Below are positions 12,637 through 26,000 of a stretch of DNA of 64,000 nucleotides, one piece after another (position 1 is the first letter of the stretch; the number at the start of each line of letters is the position of its first letter). Source of the stretch: Brachypodius melanocephalos (taxonomy: Eukaryota; Chordata; Aves; Passeriformes; Pycnonotidae); assembly GCA_013398615.1 (NCBI GenBank), contig VZSR01003807.1, positions 11,874,097-11,938,096 on the forward strand, in the 5' to 3' direction. The notes below the pieces were generated by a model. It did no database searches. It saw only the letters and a list, made by a program, of their open reading frames with translations, and was not told where the DNA came from. The translations under genes were made by a program, and so were the position numbers.

Positions 12637-12792
12637 AACATCCTGAATTTAACTACCATGTTCATAATGTGCTTTGAAAACATCAAAGTTTTTCTGCAAA
12701 AAAAAAACAAAACCAAAATCACCCCAATCCTAACAGATTTAAGAAGCACAGTCTTTAAAAAAAAGGGGGGGAAAACCCACACAGGGTAATAG

Positions 12793-14068
12793 TTACTTGA
12801 AGGCATGGTGAAAATGAGGCAGTGTTACAGAATTTGTAGTGGATGGAAAGGAGCGAGGAAGATGATGCAGCTGGTTAATGGCCATCCCCCCAGTTGCTAG
12901 CTGAAGACCTTGCTGTTGGCCGAGGCCATTCAGCCTTTGTGATGGTTCCTCTGAGCCAAATGCCATTGTGATGTCCCCAACAGTGTTCTGGTTGTCACCT
13001 GGTGGGAGCTGCCAGAAACCCATCACATGAGTGAGATCCATGAAAGGCAGGCTTGCAGTTTCAGCTGCTGCATCTGTCTCTTTGTGCACTGGGTACTTGT
13101 TACTATCCCCTACAGGCCCTGAGGAAGCTTCTTCCATACTGATTTTGTGGAGAAACTGAGGTTCTGGTAATGGCAGGTCCTCGAGAAGATGCACATTGTA
13201 ACCTTTAACATCCACTTTTATCGGTAGATTCTTGAGGGATCCTGTGGCAAATGAGGTAGAACTAAGGTCATATTTGTTAGGCTGGTGAAGGTTCAGGTTG
13301 ATAGGGACAGCTGCTGAACATGGTGTGGGAGGGACAGCCGGGAGGCTGTCTGCACATCCCATCCTTTGCAAGTGAGGAGGAGACTCAAGAGGAAGAGCAG
13401 TTTCTAAGGTTGGCTGGGAATGAAGATGTGAACAGTTGTATTCCTCTGTTTCTGAACTATTCACAATCCCATTCGGCACAGGGACCCTTTCAGGAAGAGG
13501 GGACAGCATGCTGGCATCTTCCTTCAGTCTGTACGAAAAGAGCTGGTCAAGGAGACCCACAGAGTCACCATTCTGCAACCTGCTCTTCAGCAGTTCTTGC
13601 GGATGAGTCTTCCTAGTATGGCGTGTCAAGTGGTCCTTGCGCCCAAACCTCTGGGCACAGAACTGGCACAGGAAGTCTTTGCAGCCTGTGTGAACCACCA
13701 TGTGACGTCGCACATCTTTACGGGTGTAGAAGTGACGCTCACAGTGGTCACACTTATGTTTCTTTTCCTTCATGTTGCCAGTCGGTTTCCCTGCATGACT
13801 TTTGAGGTGCTCCAACAGAATCTCAGTACCACCAAACTCCTGGGCACACACCCTACACGTGAGGTCCCCACTGGTGGCAGCATGGAGAGCCAAGTGTCTC
13901 TTATAGCCTAGCTTGGTGTTGTATTTCTTGCCACACTCTTCACACTTGAAGGCCATCTTGTTGGGGTCATGAGTCTGAAGGTGATTCTTCAGATGGTCTT
14001 TCCTGTGAAAGGTCTTTTCACAGTAGCCACACTGGTGAGATTTCTGTGGAGAATGAGTGGCCGAGTGC
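12793..14068 (-). CDS. PLAGL1: PLAGL1 last coding exon: fingers 3-7 and C-terminal domain
   Basis: A 1276 bp exon starts after TTTTCTCTTAG and ends at TGA-type stop codon 12793-12795. It completes finger 2 (HSATH) and carries fingers 3-7, including CEKTFHRKDHLKNHLQTHD, CEECGKKYNTKLGYKRHLALH and CAQRFGRKDHLTRH. A 269-residue tail follows. The tail keeps short PLAGL1 blocks (YDLSSTSFATGSL, VDVKGYN, LEDLPLPEPQ, GFWQLPPG, LPHFHHAF). The intron before it sits at the same Arg codon as in mammalian PLAG-family genes. Confidence 0.95.
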
Positions 14069-17000
14069 CTAAGAGAAAAAAAACCAAAACACACATACAA
14101 AAAAGTAATTTGTGTTCCTATTTATTCTAATACATTTACTCTCGCAGCCTCAAAACTTGAAAATACTGGAATTCTCAAAGGAAGGTATTCTCGCAACTTC
14201 TCAGGTTATTAGTAAAAGCCTAAATTTTGGCAGGGGGAGGAAGGTGTTAATCATAAAGCACAGAGTAGATGAAAACTCCTCAATACCATCTTTTTGAATA
14301 GCCACCATAATTAAGGGAGACTAGTTTTCTCCGATTCTATGAAAAACAATAATAATAAAAACTGGACCTCAGGGGTTAACTGTCACTAGAACACCTCAAA
14401 GGAAAAAGATGTCTTTTTTTCCCCACACACCCCCAGCAGAAAAGGAACGCCTTCAGAACTGTACCTGAGCAGTTTATATTTGGAAATGAAAGCTTTTGTG
14501 CATCCGTGCTGTGTACACTTGTAAGGACGCTCCCCTTTGTGCGCATAAGTGTGGACTGTGAGCTTGTCAATGGAATCAAATATCTTCCCACAGAGCCGGC
14601 AGGGATAACTATCTGGCTGCTTCACTTCTTTTCCCTTCAGCAGTGAAGACCGACCATTTCTCCACTTAGGTATAAACCTTACGAGAGCACCACAAGTGCT
14701 TCCTGAGCTGGCACAGCTGAACTTTGCAGCAGAGGAACAGGAAATGGTCCCAAAGCATTGAGGAATGCTTTTGCCTAATGATGCTCCTCTCAGTTTCCCT
14801 TTGAGTTTACTTTTTGCTTTTACAGGTCCCAATTTATTTGGTGGTCTGAACCTCGTAGGAAGGACTCGGTCTTTATGGATGCACTGGTGAGATTCCAGCA
14901 GAGCAAAAGTTGCAAAAGTGCTTCCACAGCTGGAGCATATCCAAGGGTCTATGGGCTCTTTCTGCAACGAGAACAGAGACAGGTCTTCCTTACTAACCAT
15001 TCTAAGGAAAGGTCATATTCTTCTCACTCATCTTCTCCTGTGCTTTTCTAAGACCCATCATTGTCTTTGGTGATATTTACTTCTGTGTGCTACCACCGAG
15101 CTGTTCAACTGGCAGTAAGCAGACTCTCTCTAGGAATAAAAACTCGAAGGAAAAGCAAGGTTGGCTAAATATTGATTTACATGTTTTTGTTTAGCATTTA
15201 CTGTAACAGTCCTGAGTCCTTCACCTTTGTTATCTGTGCTTACTGAATTTCAAAGTCTCTACATTTGTTGCATTTATGAAATTACTCATAAAAGCAGTTG
15301 TAAATTGTACTTTATCCTTGGACTGACATAATTTATATGCTGTTCCAGCCATACAAAAATGGGATGGATTTCTGTACAAAAATGTACATACATTTAGCCA
15401 TACAGATTTCCTTGTGTCTTGGGCCAACTCCATGCTTTACCACACTGCAATGGTCAATGGCTCCAGGAGAGACTTCCTCACTAAGCTTGACATTTGGCAT
15501 TAGACCTCTATTACCTGGATAAGAAATACCTTAGGTTTAGGGATCTCAAGCCTACCCTGACTTAAAAAAACATTTTTTTTTTCCCCAAACAGTGTATTAT
15601 TTGGAAGTATTACTTCTGTGGGAATAAGAGCTCTCCTGGATTCACCTGAATTCATTTTAAATACTGATATTACAAAAAATCTGATGAAAAACAATTACCA
15701 AAAATCTCTAATTACTGATGAAATGCACTTCTAATTAATGCATGACCATGTATATCCTCAACTTCATCTTCCTTTTATATAAGCTTCTCATAAACCATCC
15801 TTCTTTTCCCTTGCTCTTAGGCTAGCTTGCTCTGGAGAGCATGGTGAGGCTGTATCCACTCCATCTTTATTTCCAGACTGAGCCCTCCTCTCTGCTAAGA
15901 CTCGTGTCTGATGCTGTGGCTCTCCCACATCTTACTTCTGGGGAATATTCCAAAGGCCTCACAAGCCTTCTTGGAACATGAATTCCTGGTTCATTTGTAT
16001 TCCCTGTTTCACATTCTTTCTAGATTAAGTATTGATTTTCACAACCATGTTTTCAACACTTAACAAACTTTTCCTAACAGTTTAAGAACTTTTGCTATGA
16101 TAGAGAGATGAAGATATTTGAATTAGTAGAGAAGGGTTACTGAACAGGAAAGACTGAAATAATTAGTGGGTACTCTGGCCAATCAGTCAGAGCAAAAGAA
16201 GGGAAAATGGTGAAAAAAGTCTGAGGCTGGACAGCTTAGTTATCCACAAATTAGTGTCCATCTTAAGTCTTTCCAATACATCAAGTGGTGCCACTTACTT
16301 CTGACTATAGCTGATGACTCCATTGGATTACAAACACAGGACAGGAAGAACAACCTTTCTCTAAGTAGCCGCTTGGCTAAAATTGCTAAAAGTACTCTAC
16401 AGCCTACACTTGAATTACTAGAGTTATATAAAAAGAGAAAATGTGTAAATAAACTGTAATTTACTATGTCTAGGGATGGCTTCAATGCAGAGTAGGGGTA
16501 CTTACTGCTACTGGAGGCAAAGGAGAGACGTCTGATTCTTCCTTAATGAAGACTGCAGAAGCTTCCATAAATTTGGCATAATCGGCAGCATACCATACTT
16601 TCAATTCTGTGTGGGGTTCAATTGGCTGTGAATGGGAAAAAACCAGCACATATTTACTTGTGTCAATTTTTCTAAACCAAACAATACAAAAGATAGGAGA
16701 GGCTGGGGTGTGCAGAGTTTTCCCCTACCCAAACTGCACTTTTGTCTCTGTTTAAATTATTGGTAACTTAGTTTCAAGATTCAAGCACTTTTTGAGCATT
16801 ATTGCCCACTAAGGCTTGAGTGGAATTGTGTATGCACAGAGATTTGGGGCAGGAGGGCCCAGTAGCAAGAGGGATGCCTCAATCCTCACAATCTTTGCTC
16901 AGCGAGATGTATTTGTCTGTCATGTTCAGACATCCAGCAGTCTTTCCAAGCAATATCCCATGCCCATTCCTTGATGTCTGGAAGCCCACTGGAAAAAACA

Positions 17001-20000
17001 CTTAACTATATGGTACAGGCAAAGGAAAAACACATCATGAATGCACAAGATCTTGGATGCCTCCTGGGTATGTCACATGGAGCATGGGTGCAGAGCTGAT
17101 CAATATGTGGACTGCAAGGCAGACTGACGCCTTTCCATGCACTGGCTCTAATGGGTCAGGTTTGCTGTAAGCATGCTTTATTGTAACTCTGCCCTCCTTC
17201 CACTGAAACCTTCCCACTGCAGGACTAAGGGAGCCCATAATCTGCAGTCTCCCATCCAGTTGTGCTTGCCCAAATCTTCCCTTGGACTGGACTATGACCT
17301 CTTCTGACAAATACTTTCAGTCAATAATATAGCAAATAGAAATAGAGAGGCATGATTACACTCACTGGCTAAAGATCTATCAGTTATTTAAATGTAAAGG
17401 AGAAAACTAAACGTTGGGGTCATGATTTATATGACTTCCTGACCCTGTACATAATTTTGTTCACATATAATAAGAACCAACATTGCTGCAACAGGGGTAG
17501 AGCCAAACTGCACAGTACTTGTAGATTTATTTTACCTAAGATAAACTCGTGCCACCAAAAAATCAAACTAGCCTGGAAAGAGAGCAGCTGAGTGTTGTTC
17601 TGGAAAATGTGACATCATAAAATCCACTTATTTTGTAATATCGATGTGGGTTAAGCATGGTAGGGAAAAGACAATGTAGATTGTGAATGCAGACAGGTTA
17701 ATTGTGGGTTTAATGCTGAAAACTGAATTTTGAACTCCCAAGCACAAGCCTGCCTATTAGTTACAACCAGTATGGGTAGAGTGTACATTTTGATAACACC
17801 TGGCCCAAACAGAAATGGTCTGTCCTGAATTCTCCACTCCAGGACACGAGGCAGAGCCTCATCATACATTCATGAGACAGACATTTAATGATGCCTTGGG
17901 ACCTTGGCCTGTGACCCCTGAGACTGGTGCCCACAAAAAACTGCACAGCGTGACATTGTCACGACTTTCTGCCCAGCATTCCTAGACCAGCAGCCATCTC
18001 CTTTATGGGAAGCTGAGACCTGGTCAATGTGACTTTGCGGGGGAGAGCAAGTGCATCAGTGTGTGAAACAGTCGAGTAATTCAAAAGCTCTAATCTCACT
18101 AAAACTGACATTAAATATCAGTATCCAAATCCACTACAAGTTGTCTTCTACTCTGTGCCACCAATGACAATAAGAGAACTGCAGCACACACATGAAACTC
18201 CTGGGATCAGACCAACAGCAACCATGGATGATTTTTATTTCCTCACAATTCTATACCTTTTAAAGCATTTATTTCTATGGATTGCAGCCATTAGGTTAGA
18301 AAATAAGCTAATGGTTGTGTCAGGATGCCACCTACCCATCTGCTTTAGTAGCTGTAGTTTAGTGTCACTGAAATCCCATTTCTTTGTAAAAACAGTGGGG
18401 AAAGGAGCCAATCCTACTTCCATCTTAATACACTTTACTAAAAATGTCTTGAGAAAGCATCTTCAGAATCAGCCCTAAGCCAGCCTCACAGCATGACCAG
18501 CAGGGTGTGCCTGAGTGTAGCACAAGGTCATCGCATTCATTGACCAGGACAAAATCTGCAGGATGCCACAGCACCCTGAATGATACTGGGACTTCAGAGA
18601 AATAAAACCCAATTAATGCCCTATGACACAGCACAGCAAAGGTTCCAAGACACATGCCCCATCCCAGGACACTCTTTGTGTCAGTGTATAGCATGCAGTT
18701 CTCCATTAATGCCAATGTGCATAGCTCTGCTGAAGTCAGTAGAGAGCTGATTCAATAGAATTTAAATTATACTGGAAATTTTAAGTTACCAGTTTATAAC
18801 AACTGCTTCTTGGAAAAGTTCATGCTTCCCAAATATAGTATTAGAAATCCTGTCAATTTTACAAGCATATCATGCATTTAAAATCAAGTCAAAATCTCAA
18901 ATTATATGGACTGCATGAGAATCTCAAACACAGCCTAAATATGTCTCAGAGTAGCATATACCATTTCACATTTTTCTTTTTTTTCTTAATAATGGTGTTG
19001 ATATTAATCCCAAAATCAACTATACTCCATACTGTTATAAAAGACTTTAAGGGTATGAAATATTATTCTATATCACTACTATACAGTAAATATTTTTCTC
19101 ACTGGGCAGGTGGAGAAACAAAAATGGATGAAAAACTGTAAATACTACTATGCCATAGAAATATGTGCCAATCTTGGATATGAAACTGAAATTCTGGATT
19201 TTAATCCATAGTAACTGCTTTTCACTAATATACTTTTCTATTATTTTTAATGTTGCTCACAATGATACACAAGCATTATTTTCAACAGATAGATTTCCAT
19301 TTCCCAAGTGCGCAAAAGAGTTATTTTTGATTAAAACCAACTCTGCCTCACAAAAGGCCAAAACAATAAAAACCAAGACTGTATGTTCTAGTTCCATTTA
19401 TAAGCCAGAGTACCTTGTTCTCTCTCCTCAGACAAAGGAGATATCTCTAACATAAACTGATCATTTCATGGCAACATTGCAGTATTCTAAGTTTTGCTGT
19501 TAAATCTTCAGATTTAATAAGCATGGAAAATTATACATGAAGATTCACTTAACACCCTGTTCCTGAGCACAGGGTAATGTGCTCAGAAAGCAACGTGTGT
19601 CCAGAAATGTAATAAAAGGAAGGAATTTGTTTGTTATTTCCAGAATAAAGTACTGTTGAATGTAATAATGATAAATAATCTCACCACATACCTACCTGGG
19701 ATTAAAGAGTGTTCAGTTTAAACACTATCATCATGAATGATTTTTATATTCCCTCAGCTCAGTTTCTTCACTACCCACAACAGCAAGTACACAACACCTT
19801 TTCCTGACAAACCCCATGCACTGCTTGCTTTACTGTGGATTAAATGACATTAAAGGTGGTATGTATGTCATGATCCACTTGGCAGAATATAATCAATCTT
19901 TCATTATAAAAGAGTTCATCTTTCAGAACCTTTGTCTCCGAATTTCCTTTCGGATGACCTGTGAAGCCATGTGGGTTTAACTACCTTAACTGTTGTGAAG

Positions 20001-23000
20001 TAGACTTCTCCACAGTGCTGATAAGCCACAAGGGTCTGCTCTTCTTGGTTCCGGGCTAGCCGGACAAACATCATCCAGTTTCCACAGTCCTCATTGGGAG
20101 TGTCCAGAAAGTACTTCCCTCCATCTTTCAGTACCTGAAACAAAGAAGGAGAACAGGAGGACGAAGATGGTAAAACCAAGTCCTGTATAGAGGCACATTA
20201 GTTTTCTTTAATTTGCAATCACAGCTATCAGTCATCTACCTTGTCTTGGTTGTATATCCCTTGAAATCATGGTTGTTTTGAAATAGGTCACTCTTAATGA
20301 ACATTGAGTGCAAAAGAAAGTGAAGAATTAATACCTGCCGAGCACCCTGCTACTAAAATAACTGTAGGCCTTTGTATGTATTTCCCATTTATACTTCATA
20401 ATTTTATGTTATATAAAGATAATATTATAAGAACTAAGTGCAGGCAGGTAGAAAGATAAGCTTTATGCCTTAATCTACTTCCTGAGCACTCGATAATCTC
20501 AAGCTTCAGTGTTTCTACATTTTGCATGGAACAATTGTATGGTTTGTGTTAATAAGTCCAGAGAGGTAACACACAACATAATGGCATTTTAACAGTCTTC
20601 TCTTTTTCTCCTTAACAATGCAAAAGTAAATACAAATGAACAGTTGTGCCAGAAAGATCTTGTTCTTTTTCCTTTACTTCATTCTTCCTAGAATCCCGTC
20701 CAAGAGAATGCCCCTATGAGGCAAAAACTACCAACCTCAAACAAGAGAGTTGCTTTTCTGCAACAGTGTCTCGAACATGGACAGACAAAGCTGCGCAACT
20801 GATGTCAGCACAGCTTGTATTTCTTCTACTAACCACATAACTGAGCGAGTCACTGCAAAAAAAAGTTGCATTTTCATTGCTTCTGGGAACTATTTTATCT
20901 AACTTCATCACGTTTCCGATGAAAGCACTTGCCTGTTGGACAAGTTTGGTCACATACTCATGCTAGGGAGAAGTCAAGGCAGCTACTGCTGTCATGTAGG
21001 AAATCTGGGACTCTAATCTCCTCTTCTGAAGAAACAGTCCATTCATCAGCCAGAGCTGTGCTTATCACTGTATACTTTTAAGCAAATGGTGCTGACTGAT
21101 AGAGGATAGGGTGTGGTTTGCAATGGCTTGGTGAAGAGGAAGGAACTGGGTGCTTAGCTCATCCATCCATTGTTAGAGAAGTACATTTTCTGCATTTTTA
21201 ATAGTGTCTAATCAAAGACTGAAGATATTTAGTTATAGAGAAGAACAAATCTTTTCTGGTGTCCACGTGCTATGAAAATCCCAGAGTTGGACAGTGTTAT
21301 TTTCCTGGCAGATGATTCCCATGATTTCCAAGTGCAAATCAAGTTTACAGCAACTACTGAAGCTATTACTGCTTTGAAGCTCTCAAACTAAAGTTCAGAA
21401 ATGTTTCCTCACAACACAGTGTTTTCCAGTCCCAGGCTTCTGGAGAAAGCTCAAATGAAGACATAGGGTGTGTCACAGGACAGCTGCTGGTGGTGTCTCT
21501 CTATTTGGGGTTAAGAGGGCCTGATATGAAATGCAAACTCTGGAAGAACCATGACCTGTTGGGAAGTCCTGACAGAGGCTGTGGCTTGACCATGGACTCA
21601 GACACAGAGCTGTGCTCAGCCACGACCCTGACAGCAAAATGCAAAGACTGGGGCCCAGGGGATTGCTACCAACTCTCATTCCCAAGGAATTCCTGTGGGA
21701 AAGGATGTCTGTGTAGATTTGTCTAAGCAGGACTAGTCCTGAGAGGCCACAGTTTTTGCTGGATAAAGTACAAATAATAGTGCCATGGTCCAGGTGAAAC
21801 AGTCAGTACCTACATGTGCAGCAACAGAAGGTACCAGCCCTAAATAACAATGTGGTTAAATAAACTGAGGTACTGCACTGTGTGTCGAAGTCTACACATA
21901 AATGAACAATTATTATTAATTAATAACAATAACATTTGAAATTAATTGTTAATATAAATTAACAATTATTATTAATTAATAACAATAACATTTAAAATTA
22001 CTTAATTAATTAAGTGTTTCCCTATCCCTGCACTGTTTCTCCATACTAAGCCAGTGCCTTAGTACATATTTCTGTTGGTCTTGCTAACTCAGTGCACAAA
22101 ATCAAACCTCCCAGTGATATGGTGTAAAGCACAAATCCTTGTGTGTTATCTGGGAAGAAAGTTCAGGAGCCATGCTCTCTGAAAAGCTTATCAAGAGCTG
22201 TTAGACTGATAGGCCTAACACCCTAGAAATGGTAAAACTAGAAAGCAGGAAAGCAAATTTCTAGAAAACAGTATACAGGAGAATTTCGGTATTTCAGGTT
22301 ATGCTGTACTGCCTAATAATGTGATTTACACTCATACACATCAAAAATACAATTAATGAACTAGATCAGATGGCAAATTAACTGATTAAAACACCTAAAT
22401 AAGTATGAGCTGCTAAAGACACATATGCACTTCATAGAAAGGCAGTGGGTTTTTACCTGCAGGACTAGCCTGCTCTCATCATAGCAGGTCAGTTTTGTAG
22501 ACAGTTGACCAACATAAGGGCCAAATTGTGTTCTCTTCTGTATTACTTTCTTTGCAAATACACCAAGGACTGTGAACAAAACAAAGAGCAGTCTAATATT
22601 AGTACAGACATCACGAACTATTTCTTGTATTCTTACAGTTGTGAAAATGGAGATAAACAAAATAATGCAGAACACATGAATACTTTTTCTAGACAAATAT
22701 GCCCAGTAAATAATTCCAGGGTGAAAAAACTAAAAAAGATGTAAATAGGTACTGATTTTTTTTTTCAATGAGATGTACGTTGAAAAAAAAAGTACCAAAA
22801 ATCCATGACAGGATGTTAAACTGAGTATGCAACACAAAGGTGTTGATACTCCTCAATCTACAAACTGATGTTATCATGGTCCTCTGCTTTTCGGCACAAT
22901 TTGGGAAGTTGTTCTCTCCCAATAGGAGTGGAGAGAATCTACGAAAACACAGTATTAGCCTTCTTAATAATTTCAGTTATTCCACTGCCAGATCAATGGA

Positions 23001-26000
23001 GTGACAGTGCAGGCATCATATCATTCTCTTTCTGCAAAGCAATCTAGGCAGGACTAATTTTCCACAGGTAGCTGTGGAGAATTTGCACACTAAGAACATC
23101 ATTCCTTTGTTCATGTTTGGGCATTCAAATTGCTTTGCTTTCAGAAGGAAACAACAGTCTTTCTATAATATGGCCTGAAAATGCTGCAAAAGGTAAATTA
23201 CCCCACTGGATATCTTGAGTTTGCAGGGGGTCGATAAGGGATGTCATTTACCATTTTGTTTCTGACTTTTCATTGAATACTCTTTCCTGTTTTGCATGCT
23301 TGGGGAAAAGAGAAAAAAAAAAAAAGTAGTACTGCATGGCTCTTATTATTAGATACAAATTCAACATTCATTAAACTTGGATTGACTGAACAGAGCTAAC
23401 TGGTTGCTCACAGATAAATGTCATGCCAGCTCTGGCTAGTGTCCTGCCATCAGTTTATGCATCTGTTACCAGAAATCAGTCATAAAAAACAGTGCCTGAC
23501 TGTGAGCTTTAGCCATGCTCAGCTGAAAACTGTCTTCATAATGCTAATGCCCAACGATTATGCCTTGAGTTACTCATGAAAACAGGCCAGTGTTTTTGTC
23601 TCCTCTTTCTCACATGTGGGAAAAAGAGCTAAAATACTTACTCTGCTGGTTTCCAGCTCTCAGCTCCAACACTCGCAAAGTGAGGTAGTGAGGTAGGGTG
23701 AGACGGGCTCGGCTGGGAATAACCCTATCTTTAGCCCTGATGAGTGGTCCATGGAGTTTGCATTCTCCTATAAGGCTTTTACCGCAATCCTCACACCCTA
23801 CAAATCCAGAAAAGGCAACCTGTTACTAAAAATTACATATTGCTTTCCAATTTAGTCTCTTCTAATTTTGTCATCTTGAGAACACATCTGGAATTACAAA
23901 TGCTTTTCTTCACATCGGTGTTCTACATTAGGTAGTGAAAAGATTATCTGCAAGTCAAAAGTAAATGAGGAAAGCTTGAAATAACACCTCCAGTTTGTGC
24001 ATTCTCTCCTGAGCAAATTGGTGGGTCTTGACCTCCGAAGATTTATACATGTGCTGATTTGGAGGTGTCACAAACTGTGCCTTTAAAGTCTAGGATGGGA
24101 GCAAAACTTGACTTCACTGCACACCCAGCTATAAAGGAAGATGCTTATATTTATATAGAAATGTGGACAAAGTTGTTAGCAATAACCTAGGTAAGGTTGG
24201 TCCCTTCCAACCTTACCCCTTCTGCGATTATGAAATTCTGAAATTTACAGAGATCCAAGGAATCCAGGAAAGACTCTGTCTTCTGCACAGACCATTCTCA
24301 GTAGAAGATGAGACCCTCAGGGTACCATGAGAAATGTGTAGGATGGGTCCTACAGCCACAGCTCAGTTGACAATCATGCAGGAGCAACCTCCTCATAGGC
24401 TGCTCTGCCTGTGCAAGCAAGGAGAAGAGGCACACCACATGTCCCAGCTGCTGGTTCCCAATAATAACATCTGCAGGCTGAACACACGGACCATCCAGAG
24501 AACTCATTAAAGTACATGTCTGCAAACTGACTTTCCCGCAGCACAGTGAGATATTTTTGGTTCGGTGCAGCTCAAACTGGTTGCCAGGGAAACTCCTACA
24601 GAGCAGTGACAAAACTGAGCAATGAGACTTTCCAGCAGAAGGTCATCTCAGCACTGGTGTCACACAGGGCAATGGGAAAAAGGGGACTTCTTACACAAAA
24701 CCTTTTTATAGACAGTAGAAACCAAACCAGTGAGCCAACAATGCTTTATAACTGAGTTAAAAGGAAAAGCTGATACTGGTCATCCATGACTACCTCTTTT
24801 TGTCTTCCTTCTGAAAACTCTGCTGAGCAAGTCTATTCAGTAAGTGACAATACAGAGCAGAGGAGAGGAGCCAGAACAGCCAAGAGAACCCAAGGAAGCA
24901 CTGTAGCAGAGACTGGGGCAGGAGAGATGAGGTTTCATCGCAGGCAGGACTGATAACCAAGGAGCATAAAGGGCTAAGGAGGCACTGCCCAGGGAGACAT
25001 CAGAAATAGTCTTTGAAAGAGGACAGCAGCACCATAAATGTCATATTCAGGATACCTCAAAAAGGTTTCTGTTTGTAAACACAAGCAGGCACTTGACTAA
25101 ATCACACACCTTGAGAATCTAGTCCAAAATCTCCCCAGATAAACCTAAAATATTCCTACCAAGTTCTTTGGGCTCTCCATCAACTGCAATTGAGGAGACA
25201 GATTTGTGTGTTGGTCAGACTGCAGGCACTACAATAGTCAGTATTTCAATAATTTGTGGACCATGGAAGTTTTCTTTTGCCATGGCTCGGAGGCTGCACA
25301 CCTGCACCATGAATAGCTGAAAAACGTGACTAATTTTAGCTAGTGCTACAGATAAAGAACATGCCCCTCTACAGCCATCACTTTAAATGCACAAAAACTC
25401 CAAGAATATAGCTGCCAGGCAGATTTTTCTTGTTATACATTTGTTTATGTACTGAAAAGTCCTTTACAGCTAGGCTGCAAGAAAATAAAAATATTTCCTT
25501 GGTGATTTAGCTTAATTGGCTTTTAAATAAATTCACCCTTCTGAGGGCAACAAAATTATGAGGGCTTCCTGAGCTTGCTTGGAATAATAGTGACTTTGTC
25601 TCAAGTCAAACAGCTCCTGCTTGGAGAGTCATTGTATGCAAACGGCTGAAACACATTACCAAAAGCAAAATGGAGACAAAGAACCGCTGTTAGAGGAAGG
25701 ATGTGTCTAATCATAAAGTACACGACCTTATCAATCCATGCCATACTTCTGTGATTCATCACTAGCAAGCTCCTGAGCAAAGCTTCCAGTTGCCCCAGGG
25801 CAGTGCCCACCTTTGAGGCTCCAGGGTGGGCAGCTCACGAGAAGGCTGGAAAGGGAAAGCAGAGGAAAAAGGGTATCCCTTGAATCAGCCTCCAAATTCT
25901 GCAGTAGTGCTCCAACAGCTAACCCTCCTTGGTCCTCCAGATCCAAGACAGAAGGTCTGAAATGATTCACACATGGGTAGTAGAGAGGCTCTCCTCTAAA

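Larger units (their letters stand above)
5506..12792. other. Intergenic region between convergent ZC2HC1B and PLAGL1
   Basis: It presumably contains both 3' untranslated regions. The short open frames here have no recognisable domain or codon signal. It holds a 23-base A run (9126-9148), an AG dinucleotide run (11975-11997) and AATAAA signals on both strands. I see no other gene. Confidence 0.6.

Noticed and set aside
19916..19984. Extension of PR exon 5 beyond VYFTTVK
   Set aside because: The donor at 19984 and the PR continuation in the exon at 16625 explain the domain; the extension VVKPTW is intron read-through.
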